From contig JAMKCF010000031.1 of the NCBI GenBank assembly GCA_023634235.1, positions 2,065,109 through 2,129,108 of the forward strand: a stretch of DNA of 64,000 bases, written 5' to 3'. Shown one piece after another: positions 48,016 to 58,551 of the stretch. The notes under the pieces were generated by a model. That model did not search any database, was not told the origin of the DNA, and worked only from the letters and a program-made list of their open reading frames with translations. The translations under genes and the position numbers were made by a program. Numbering within the stretch: the first letter of the stretch is position 1; each line of letters begins with the position of its first letter. Source of the DNA: Pisaster brevispinus. Lineage: Eukaryota > Echinodermata > Asteroidea > Forcipulatida > Asteriidae.

Positions 48016-50623
48016 TCAATTTCTGTTAGGGGTAGGGCTTACATCCAGGCCGCTCGCCTCGCCTACAGAGTCGTCAGCAACCCCAAACTCACGGTAGAGA
48101 GAGCCCTTGAGACGGGCTTTACAGTGGTACTAAATTTGTGCAGATCCGATATTGCCTTGGGGGTGATTTGACCATCCTTATTTTATGTTTGTCTCTTTTA
48201 CATCAAATTCGAGATGAAGCTGTTTTGCGGGGCCTTTGTAGCGTCCCCGTTTGCTGGTCTTTTCCGGTGTAAAGCCTGCCCGCATTGGCCGTAAAAGTCC
48301 AATTTCCGGGTGCGGGGATACCTAAGGAAGATTCAGGCGAAAATTTCATCTCTCTAGCATGCCTAGATCGGGAGTTATTCCCAAATTCACCGCACAGTTA
48401 AATTGGGCCATTACCCCGGTCCGCACGACCTTGTCTCGCAGCCGGTTTTTGGGAGGGGTCAATTTCTGTTAGGGGTAGGGCTAACATCCAGGTCGCTCGC
48501 CTCGCCTACAGAGTCGTCAGCAACCCCAAACTCACGGTAGAGGGAGCCCTTGAGACGGGCTTTACAGTGGTGCTAAACTTGTGCAGATCCGATATTGCCT
48601 TGGGGGTGATTTGACCATCCTTATTTTGTGTTTGTCTCTTTTACAGCAAATTCGAGATGAAGCTGTTTTGCGGGGCCTTTGTAGCGTCCCCGTTTGCTGG
48701 TCTTTTCCGGTGTGAAGCTTGCCCGCAACGGCCGTAAAAGTCCAATTTCCGGATGCAGGGATACCTAAGGAAGATTCAGGTAAAAAATTCATCTCTCTAG
48801 CATGCCTAGATCGGGAGTTATTCCCATTACCCCGGTCCGCACGACCTTGTCTCGCAGCCGGTTTTTTTTTTTTTTTGGGGGGGGTCAATTTCTGTTAGGG
48901 GTAGGGCTTACATCCAGGCCGCTCGCCTCGTCTACAGAGTCGTCAGCAACCCCAAACTCACGGTAGAGAGAGCCCTTGAGACGGGCTTTACAGTGGTGCT
49001 AAACTTGTGCAGATCCGATATTGCCTTGGGGGTGATTTGACCATCCTTATTTTATGTTTGTCTCTTTTACATCAAATTCGAGATGAAGCTGTTTTGCGGG
49101 GCCTTTGTAGCGTCCCCGTTTGCTGGTCTTTTCCGGTGTAAAGCCTGCCCGCATTGGCCGTAAAAGTCCAATTTCCGGGTGCGGGGATACCTAAGGAAGA
49201 TTCAGGCGAAAATTTCATCTCTCTAGCATGCCTAGATCGGGAGTTATTCCCAAATTCACCGCACAGTTAAATTGGGCCATTACCCCGGTCCGCACGACCT
49301 TGTCTCGCAGCCGGTTTTTGGGAGGGGTCAATTTCTGTTAGGGGTAGGGCTAACATCCAGGTCGCTCGCCTCGCCTACAGAGTCGTCAGCAACCCCAAAC
49401 TCACGGTAGAGGGAGCCCTTGAGACGGGCTTTACAGTGGTGCTAAACTTGTGCAGATCCGATATTGCCTTGGGGGTGATTTGACCATCCTTATTTTGTGT
49501 TTGTCTCTTTTACAGCAAATTCGAGATGAAGCTGTTTTGCGGGGCCTTTGTAGCGTCCCCGTTTGCTGGTCTTTTCCGGTGTGAAGCTTGCCCGCAACGG
49601 CCGTAAAAGTCCAATTTCCGGATGCAGGGATACCTAAGGAAGATTCAGGTAAAAAATTCATCTCTCTAGCATGCCTAGATCGGGAGTTATTCCCATTACC
49701 CCGGTCCGCACGACCTTGTCTCGCAGCCGGTTTTTTTTTTTTTTTTGGGGGGGGTCAATTTCTGTTAGGGGTAGGGCTTACATCCAGGCCGCTCGCCTCG
49801 TCTACAGAGTCGTCAGCAACCCCAAACTCACGGTAGAGAGAGCCCTTGAGACGGGCTTTACAGTGGTGCTAAACTTGTGCAGATCTGATATTGCCTTGGG
49901 GGTGATTTGACCATCCTTATTTTATGTTTGTCTCTTTTACATCAAATTCGAGATGAAGCTGTTTTGCGGGGCCTTTGTAGCGTCCCCGTTTGCTGGTCTT
50001 TTCCGGTGTAAAGCCTGCCCGCATTGGCCGTAAAAGTCCAATTTCCGGGTGCGGGGATACCTAAGGAAGATTCAGGCGAAAATTTCATCTCTCTAGCATG
50101 CCTAGATCGGGAGTTATTCCCAAATTCACCGCACAGTTAAATTGGGCCATTACCCCGGTCCGCACGACCTTGTCTCGCAGCCGGTTTTTGGGAGGGGTCA
50201 ATTTCTGTTAGGGGTAGGGCTAACATCCAGGTCGCTCGCCTCGCCTACAGAGTCGTCAGCAACCCCAAACTCACGGTAGAGGGAGCCCTTGAGACGGGCT
50301 TTACAGTGGTGCTAAACTTGTGCAGATCCGATATTGCCTTGGGGGTGATTTGACCATCCTTATTTTGTGTTTGTCTCTTTTACAGCAAATTCGAGATGAA
50401 GCTGTTTTGCGGGGCCTTTGTAGCGTCCCCGTTTGCTGGTCTTTTCCGGTGTGAAGCCTGCCCGCAACGGCCGTAAAAGTCCAATTTCCGGATGCAGGGA
50501 TACCTAAGGAAGATTCAGGTAAAAAATTCATCTCTCTAGCATGCCTAGATCGGGAGTTATTCCCATTACCCCGGTCCGCACGACCTTGTCTCGCAGCCGG
50601 TTTTTTTTTTTTTTGGGGGGGGG
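48016..50623 (+). repeat. Hexamer higher-order repeat, copy 2 (2608 bp)
   Basis: Starts are 48016 A, 48459 B, 48885 A, 49328 B, 49755 A and 50198 B, with every marker of copy 1 in the same order. Copies 1 and 2 differ mainly in homopolymer length, as expected of a very recent duplication. Confidence 0.93.
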
Positions 50624-51077
50624 TCAATTTCTGTTAGGGGTAGGGCTTACATCCAGGCCGCTCGCCTCGCCTACAGAGTCGTCAGCAACCCCAAACTCAC
50701 GGTAGAGAGAGCCCTTGAGACGGGCTTTACAGTGGTGCTAAACTTGTGCAGATCCGATATTGCCTTGGGGGTGATTTGACCATCCTTATTTTATGTTTGT
50801 CTCTTTTACATCAAATTCGAGATGAAGCTGTTTTGCGGGGCCTTTGTAGCGTCCCCGTTTGCTGGTCTTTTCCGGTGTAAAGCCTGCCCGCATTGGCCGT
50901 AAAAGTCCAATTTCCGGGTGCGGGGATACCTCAGGAAGATTCAGGCGAAAATTTCATCTCTCTAGCATGCCTAGATCGGGAGTTATTCCCAAATTCACCG
51001 CACAGTTAAATTGGGCCATTACCCCGGTCCGCACGACCTTGTCTCGCAGCCGGTTTTTTTTTTTTTTTTGGGGGGGG
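50624..51077 (+). repeat. 454-bp maximal monomer (27-bp segment plus polyT/polyG)
   Basis: It is class A throughout, including the 27-bp segment and ACCTCAGG, but ends in T16G8 in place of the short junction. Its length equals a B-type 427-bp unit plus 27. It is the reciprocal combination of the 416-bp unit at 31492. Similar units start at 53245, 61583 and 62887. Confidence 0.92.
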
Positions 51078-53244
51078 TCAATTTCTGTTAGGGGTAGGGC
51101 TTACATCCAGGCCGCTCGCCTCGCCTACAGAGTCGTCAGCAACCCCAAACTCACGGTAGAGAGAGCCCTTGAGACGGGCTTTACAGTGGTGCTAAACTTG
51201 TGCAGATCCGATATTGCCTTGGGGGTGATTTGACCATCCTTATTTTATGTTTGTCTCTTTTACATCAAATTCGAGATGAAGCTGTTTTGCGGGGCCTTTG
51301 TAGCGTCCCCGTTTGCTGGTCTTTTCCGGTGTAAAGCCTGCCCGCATTGGCCGTAAAAGTCCAATTTCCGGGTGCGGGGATACCTCAGGAAGATTCAGGC
51401 GAAAATGTCATCTCTCTAGCATGGCTAGATCGGGAGTTATTCCCATTACCCCGGTCCGCACGACCTTGTCTCGCAGCCGGTTTTTTTTTTTTTTTTTGAG
51501 GGGGGTCAATTTCTGTTAGGGGTAGGGCTTACATCCAGGCCGCTCGCCTCGCCTACAGAGTCGTCAGCAACCCCAAACTCACGGTAGAGAGAGCCCTTGA
51601 GACGGGCTTTACAGTGGTGCTAAACTTGTGCAGATCCGATATTGCCTTGGGGGTGATTTGACCATCCTTATTTTATGTTTGTCTCTTTTACATCAAATTC
51701 GAGATGAAGCTGTTTTGCGGGGCCTTTGTAGCGTCCCCGTTTGCTGGTCTTTTCCGGTGTAAAGCCTGCCCGCATTGGCCGTAAAAGTCCAATTTCCGGG
51801 TGCGGGGATACCTGAGGAAGATTCAGGCGAAAATTTCATCTCTCTAGCATGCCTAGATCGGGAGTTATTCCCAAATTCACCGCACAGTTAAATTGGGCCA
51901 TTACCCCGGTCCGCACGACCTTGTCTCGCAGCCGGTTTTTGGGAGGGGTCAATTTCTGTTAGGGGTAGGGCTAACATCCAGGTCGCTCACCTCGCCTACA
52001 GAGTCGTCAGCAACCCCAAACTCACGGTAGAGGGAGCCCTTGAGACGGGCTTTACAGTGGTGCTAAACTTGTGCAGATCCGATATTGCCTTGGGGTTGAT
52101 TTGACCATCCTTATTTTGTGTTTGTCTCTTTTACAGCAAATTCGAGATGAAGCTGTTTTGCGGGGCCTTTGTAGCGTCCCCGTTTGCTGGTCTTTTCTGG
52201 TGTGAAGCCTGCCCGCAACGGCCGTAAAAGTCCAATTTCCGGATGCAGGGATACCTAAGGAAGATTCAGGTAAAAAATTCATCTCTCTAGCATGCCTAGA
52301 TCGGGAGTTATTCCCATTACCCCGGTCCGCACGACCTTGTCTCGCAGCCGGTTTTTTTTTTTTTGGGGGGGGGGCAATTTCTGTTAGGGGTAGGGCTTAC
52401 ATCCAGGCCGCTCGCCTCGCCTACAGAGTCGTCAGCAACCCCAAACTCACAGTAGAGAGAGCCCTTGAGACGGGCTTTACAGTGGTGCTAAACTTGTGCA
52501 GATCCGATATTGCCTTGGGGGTGATTTGACCATCCTTATTTTATGTTTGTCTCTTTTACATCAAATTCGAGATGAAGCTGTTTTGCGGGGCCTTTGTAGC
52601 GTCCCCGTTTGCTGGTCTTTTCCGGTGTAAAGCCTGCCCGATATTGGCCGTAAAAGTCCAATTTCCGGGTGCGGGGATACCTAAGGAAGATTCAGGCGAA
52701 AATTTCATCTCTCTAGCATGCCTAGATCGGGAGTTATTCCCAAATTCACCGCACAGTTAAATTGGGCCATTACCCCGGTCCGCACGACCTTGTCTCGCAG
52801 CCGGTTTTTGGGAGGGGTCAATTTCTGTTAGGGGTAGGGCTAACATCCAGGTCGCTCGCCTCGCCTACAGAGTCGTCAGCAACCCCAAACTCACGGTAGA
52901 GGGAGCCCTTGAGACGGGCTTTACAGTGGTGCTAAACTTGTGCAGATCCGATATTGCCTTGGGGGTGATTTGACCATCCTTATTTTGTGTTTGTCTCTTT
53001 TACAGCAAATTCGAGATGAAGCTGTTTTGCGGGGCCTTTGTAGCGTCCCCGTTTGCTGGTCTTTTCCGGTGTGAAGCCTGCCCGCAACGGCCGTAAAAGT
53101 CCAATTTCCGGATGCAGGGATACCTCAGGAAGATTCAGGTAAAAAATTCATCTCTCTAGCATGCCTAGATCGGGAGTTATTCCCATTACCCCGGTCCGCA
53201 CGACCTTGTCTCGCAGCCGGTTTTTTTTTTTTTGGGGGGGGGGG
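51078..53244 (+). repeat. A/B late hybrid, A, B, A, B run with damaged anchors
   Basis: Starts are 51078 (A/B late hybrid: ACCTCAGG, GCATGGCTAG, no 27 bp, T17 then GAGGGGGG), 51506 A (ACCTGAGG), 51949 B (GCTCACCTCG, GGGGTTGATT), about 52374 A (anchor T lost, CCCGATATTGG with one extra base, CACAGTAGA) and 52818 B (ACCTCAGG; the next anchor is TTAATTTCTG). Confidence 0.88.
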
Positions 53245-53699
53245 TTAATTTCTGTTAGGGGTAGGGCTTACATCCAGGCCGCTCGCCTCGCCTACAGAGT
53301 CGTCAGCAACTCCAAACTCACGGTAGAGAGAGCCCTTGAGACGGGCTTTACAGTGGTGCTAAACTTGTGCAGATCCGATATTGCCTTGGGGGTGATTTGA
53401 CCATCCTTATTTTATGTTTGTCTCTTTTACATCAAATTCGAGATGAAGCTGTTTTGCGGGGCCTTTGTAGCGTCCCCGTTTGCTGGTCTTTTCCGGTGTA
53501 AAGCCTGCCCGCATTGGCCGTAAAAGTCCAATTTCCGGGTGCGGGGATACCTAAGGAAGATTCAGGCGAAAATTTCATCTCTCTAGCATGCCTAGATCGG
53601 GAGTTATTCCCAAATTCACCGCACAGTTAAATTGGGCCATTACCCCGGTCCGCACGACCTTGTCTCGCAGCCGTTTTTTTTTTTTTTGGGGGGGGGGGG
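53245..53699 (+). repeat. 455-bp maximal monomer
   Basis: Class A with AACTCCAAAC and the 27-bp segment, ending GCCG-T14-G12. It is followed directly by another class-A unit at 53700. Confidence 0.9.
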
Positions 53700-55456
53700 T
53701 CAATTTCTGTTAGGGGTAGGGCTTACATCCAGGCCGCTCGCCTCGCCTACAGAGTCGTCAGCAACCCCAAACTCACGGTAGAGAGAGCCCTTGAGACGGG
53801 CTTTACAGTGGTGCTAAACTTGTGCAGATCCGATATTGCCTTGGGGGTGATTTGACCATCCTTATTTTATGTTTGTCTCTTTTACATCAAATTCGAGATG
53901 AAGCTGTTTTGCGGGGCCTTTGTAGCGTCCCCGTTTGCTGGTCTTTTCCGGTGTAAAGCCTGCCCGCATTGGCCGTAAAAGTCCAATTTCCGGGTGTGGG
54001 GATACCTAAGGAAGATTCAGGCGAAAATTTCATCTCTCTAGCATGCCTAGATCGGGAGTTATTCCCAAATTCACCGCACATTTAAATTGGGCCATTACCC
54101 CTGTCCGCACGACCTTGTCTCGCAGCCGGTTTTTGGGAGGGGTCAATTTCTGTTAGGGGTAGGGCTAACATCCAGGTCGCTCGCCTCGCCTACAGAGTCG
54201 TCAGCAACCCCAAACTCACGGTAGAGGGAGCCCTTGAGACGGGCTTTACAGTGGTGCTAAACTTGTGCAGATCCGATATTGCCTTGGGGGTGATTTGACC
54301 ATCCTTATTTTGTGTTTGTCTCTTTTACATCAAATTCGAGATGGAGATGTTTTGCGGGGCCTTTTTAGCGTCCCCGTTTGCTGGTCTTTTCCGGTGTGAA
54401 GCCTGCCCGCATTGGCCGTAAAAGTCCAATTTCCGGATGCGGGGATACCTAAGGAAGATTCAGGCGAAAATTTCATCTCTCTAGCATGCCTAGATCGGGA
54501 GTTATTCCCAAATTCACCGCACAGTTAAATTAGGCCATTACCCCGGTCCGCACGACCTTGTCTCGCAGCCGGTTTTTGGGAGGGGTCAATTTCTGTTAGG
54601 GGTAGGGCTAACATCCAGGTCGCTCGCCTCGCCTACAGAGTCGTCAGCAACCCCAAACTCACGGTAGAGGGAGCCCTTGAGAGGGGCTTTACAGTGGTAC
54701 TAAACTTGTGCAGATCCGATATTGCCTTGGGGGTGATTTGACCATCCTTATTTTGTGTTTGTCTCTTTTACAGCAAATTCGAGATGGAGATGTTTTGCGG
54801 GGCCTTTTTGGCGTCCCCGTTTGCTGGTCTTTTCCGGTGTGAAGCCTGCCCGCAACGGCCGTAAAAGTCCAATTTCCGGATGCGGGGATACCTAAGGAAG
54901 ATTCAGGCGAAAATTTCATCTCTCTAGCATGCCTAGATCGGGAGTTATTCCCAAATTCACCGCACAGTTAAATTGGCCATTACCCCGGTCCGCACGACCT
55001 TGTCTCGCAGCCGGTTTTTGGGAGGGGTCAATTTCTGTTAGGGGTAGGGCTAACATCCAGGTCGCTCGCCTCGCCTACAGAGTCGTCAGCAACCCCAAAC
55101 TCACGGTAGAGGGAGCCCTTGAGAGGGGCTTTACAGTGGTGCTAAACTTGTGCAGATCCGATATTGCCTTGGGGGTGATTTGACCATCCTTATTTTGTGT
55201 TTGTCTCTTTTACAGCAAATTCGAGATGAAGCTGTTTTGCGGGGCCTTTGTAGCGTCCCCGTTTGCTGGTCTTTTCCGGTGTGAAGCCTGCCCGCAACGG
55301 CCGTAAAAGTCCAATTTCCGGATGCAGGGATACCTAAGGAAGATTCAGGTAAAAAATTCATCTCTCTAGCATGCCTAGATCGGGAGTTATTCCCATTACC
55401 CCGGTCCGCACGACCTTGTCTCGCAGCCGGTTTTTTTTTTTTTTTGGGGGGGGGGG
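53700..55456 (+). repeat. Diverged A, two B/A hybrids, B
   Basis: Starts are 53700 A (CCGGGTGTGGGG, CACATTTAAATT, CCCCTGTCC), 54143 and 54586 (B/A hybrids sharing GAGATGGAGATG, CTTTTTAGCG or CTTTTTGGCG, and CCGGATGCGGGG) and 55028 B. GAGAGGGGCT is shared by 54586 and 55028. The GATGGAGATG pair forms its own small subfamily. Confidence 0.87.
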
Positions 55457-55871
55457 TCAATTTCTGTTAGGGGTAGGGCTTACATCCAGGCCGCTCGCCT
55501 CGCCTACAGAGACGTCAGCAACTCCAAACTCACGGTAGAGAGAGCCCTTGAGACGGGCTTTACAGTGGTGCTAAACTTGTGCAGATCCGATATTGCCTTG
55601 GGGGTGATTTGAACATCCTTATTTTGTGTTTGTCTCTTTTACAGCAAATTCGAGATGAAGCTGTTTTGCGGGGGCCTTTGTAGCGTCCCCGTTTGCTGGT
55701 CTTTTCCGGTGTAAAGCCTGCCCGCATTGGCCGTAAAAGTCCAATTTCCGGGTGCGGGGATACCTAAGGAAGATTCAGGCGAAAATTTCATCTCTCTAGC
55801 ATGCCTAGATCGGGAGTTATTCCCAAATTCACCGCACAGTTAAATTGGGCCATTACCCCGGTCCGCACGAC
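55457..55871 (+). repeat. Monomer with 29-bp junction deletion
   Basis: It starts as class A (GCTTAC, GAGACGTCAG, AACTCCAAAC), has TTATTTTGTG and TTTACAGC, then A markers and the 27-bp segment. At about 55878 the sequence runs CTTGTCTCTGATAGGGG: the end of this unit, the short junction and the start of the next anchor are missing (29 bp, with a CT microhomology). This is the only junction in the window without its first two G-runs. Confidence 0.88.
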
Positions 55872-56299
55872 CTTGTCTCTGATAGGGGTAGGGCTAACAT
55901 CCAGGTCGCTCGCCTCGCCTACAGATTCGTCAGCAACCCCAAACTCACGGTAGAGGGAGCCCTTGAGACGGGCTTTACAGTGGTGCTAAACTTGTGCAGA
56001 TCCGATATTGCCTTGGGGGTGATTTGACCATCCTTATTTTGTGTTTGTCTCTTTTACAGCAAATTCGAGATGAAGCTGTTTTGCGGGGCCTTTGTAGCGT
56101 CCCCGTTTGCTGGTCTTTTCCGGTGTGAAGCCTGCCCGCAACGGCCGTAAAAGTCCAATTTCCGGATGCAGGGATACCTAAGGAAGATTCAGGTAAAAAA
56201 TTCATCTCTCTAGCATGCCTAGATCGGGAGTTATTCCCATTACCCCGGTCCGCACGACCTTGTCTCGCAGCCGTTTTTTTTTTTTTTTGGGGGGGGGGG
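55872..56299 (+). repeat. Class-B monomer downstream of the junction deletion
   Basis: It carries CAGATTCGTC and standard B markers, and ends GCCG-T15-G11. Its start coordinate is virtual because the anchor was deleted. Confidence 0.85.
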
Positions 56300-56563
56300 T
56301 CAATTTCTGTTAGGGGTAGGGCTTAAATCCAGGCCGCTCGCCTCGCCTACAGAGTTTGCTGGTCTTTTCCGGTGTAAAGCCTGCCCGCATTGGCCGTAAA
56401 AGTCCAATTTCCGGGTGCGGGGATACCTAAGGAAGATTCAGGCGAAAATTTCATCTCTCTAGCATGCCTAGATCGGGAGTCATTCCCAAATTCACCGCAC
56501 AGTTAAATTGGGCCATTACCCCGGTCCGCACGACCTTGTCTCGCAGCCGGTTTTTGGGAGGGG
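56300..56563 (+). repeat. 264-bp monomer with 179-bp internal deletion, copy 1
   Basis: It starts GCTTAAATCCAGGCCGC, runs to CAGAGT and then jumps directly to TTGCTGGTC at 56355/56356. The missing 179 bp include the hairpin, the TTTACATC region and the GCGGGG block. The rest is class A with the 27-bp segment and short junction. Confidence 0.92.
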
Positions 56564-56991
56564 TCAATTTCTGTTAGGGGTAGGGCTTACATCCAGGTCG
56601 CTCGCCTCGCCTACAGAGTCGTCAGCAACCCCAAACTCACGGTAGAGGGAGCCCTTGAGACGGGCTTTACAGTGGTGCTAAACTTGTGCAGATCCGATAT
56701 TGCCTTGGGGGTGATTTGACCATCCTTATTTTGTGTTTGTCTCTTTTTCAGCAAATTCGAGATGAAGCTGTTTTGCGGGGCCTTCGTAGCGTCCCCGTTT
56801 GCTGGTCTTTTCCGGTGTGAAGCCTGCCCGCAACGGCCGTAAAAGTCCAATTTCCGGATGCAGGGATACCTAAGGAAGATTCAGGTAAAAAATTCATCTC
56901 TCTAGCATGCCTAGATCGGGAGTTATTCCCATTACCCCGGTCCGCACGACCTTGTCTCGCAGCCGTTTTTTTTTTTTTTTTTTGGGGGGGG
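56564..56991 (+). repeat. Class-B-like monomer between the two deleted units
   Basis: It has a mixed start (GCTTACATCCAGGTCGC), CTCTTTTTCAGC in place of CTCTTTTACAGC, CCTTCGTAGC, then normal B markers and GCCG-T18-G8. Confidence 0.9.
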
Positions 56992-57255
56992 TCAATTTCT
57001 GTTAGGGGTAGGGCTTAAATCCAGGCCGCTCGCCTCGCCTACAGAGTTTGCTGGTCTTTTCCGGTGTAAAGCCTGCCCGCATTGGCCGTAAAAGTCCAAT
57101 TTCCGGGTGCGGGGATACCTAAGGAAGATTCAGGCGAAAATTTCATCTCTCTAGCATGCCTAGATCGGGAGTTATTCCCAAATTCACCGCACAGTTAAAT
57201 TGGGCCATTACCCCGGTCCACACGACCTTGTCTCGCAGCCGGTTTTTGGGAGGGG
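56992..57255 (+). repeat. 264-bp monomer with 179-bp internal deletion, copy 2
   Basis: It has the same CTTAAATCC change and the same CAGAGT|TTGCTGG breakpoint as copy 1, so the deletion happened once and was then duplicated with its neighbour as a 692-bp unit. GGTCCACACG is private. Confidence 0.92.
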
Positions 57256-58551
57256 TCAATTTCTGTTAGGGGTAGGGCTAACATCCAGGTCGCTCGCCTC
57301 GCCTACAGAGTCGTCAGCAACCCCAAACTCACGGTAGAGGGAGCCCTTGAGACGGGCTTTACAGTGGTGCTAAACTTGTGCAGATCCGATATTGCCTTGG
57401 GGGTGATTTGACCATCCTTATTTTGTGTTTGTCTCTTTTACAGCAAATTCGAGATGAAGCTGTTTGCGGGGGCCTTTGTAGCGTCCCCGTTTGCTGGTCT
57501 TTTCCGGTGTGAAGCCTGCCCGCAACGGCCGTAAAAGTCCAATTTCCGTATGCAGGGATACCTAAGGAAGATTCAGGTAAAACATTCATCTCTCTAGCAT
57601 GCCTAGATCGGGAGTTATTCCCATTACCCCGGTCCGCACGACCTTGTCTCGCAGCCGTTTTTTTTTTTTTTTTTGGGGGGGGGGGTCAATTTCTGTTAGG
57701 GGTAGGGCTTACATCCAGGCCGCTCGCCTCGCCTACAGAGTCGTCAGCAACCCCAAACTCACGGTAGAGGGAGCCCTTGAGACGGGCTTTACAGTGGTGC
57801 TAAACTTGTGCAGATCCGATATTGCCTTGGGGGTGATTTGACCATCCTTATTTTGTGTTTGTCTCTTTTACAGCAAATTCGAGATGAAGCTGTTTTGCGG
57901 GGCCTTTGTAGCGTCCCCGTTTGCTGGTCTTTTTCCGGTGTGAAGCCTGCCCGCAACGGCCTACAAGTCCAATTTCCGGATGCAGGGATACCTAAGGAAG
58001 ATTCAGGTAAAAAATTCATCTCTCTAGCATGCCTAGATCGGGAGTTATTCCCATTACCCCGGTCCGCACGACCTTTTCTCGCAGCCGGTTTTTTTTTTTT
58101 TGGGGGGGGTCAATTTCTGTTAGGGGTAGGGCTTACATCCAGGCCGCTCGCCTCGCCTACAGAGTCGTCAGCAATCCCAAACTCACGGTAGAGTGAGCCC
58201 TTGAGACGGGCTTTACAGTGGTGCTAAACTTGTGCATATCCGATATTGCCTTGGGGGTGATTTGACCATCCTTATTTTATGTTTGTCTCTTTTACATCAA
58301 ATTCGAGATGAAGCTGTTTTGCGGGGCCTTTGTAGCGTCCCCGTTTGCTGGTCTTTTCCGGTATAAAGCCTGCCCGCATTGGCCGTAAAAGTCCAATTTC
58401 CGGGTGCGGGGATACCTCAGGAAGATTCAGGCGAAAATTTCATCTCTCTAGCATGCCTAGATCGGGAGTTATTCCCAAATCACCGCACAGTTAAATTGGG
58501 CCATTACCCCGGTCCGCACGACCTTGTCTCGCAGCCGGTTTTTGGGAGGGG
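57256..58551 (+). repeat. B, A/B hybrid, A monomers with scattered indels
   Basis: Starts are 57256 B (CTGTTTGCGGGGG, CCGTATGCAGGG, TAAAACATTC), 57686 A/B hybrid (CTTTTTCCGG, GGCCTACAAGTCC) and 58110 A (CAATCCCAAAC, GAGTGAGCC, GGTATAAAGCC, one A lost in CCCAAATCACC). Confidence 0.88.

Noticed and set aside
50859..51233. A 124-codon plus-strand frame, with another of 127 codons at 57808-58191
   Set aside because: They exist only because particular indels and homopolymer lengths join repeat frames. They share the repeat's peptides and show no recognisable family.
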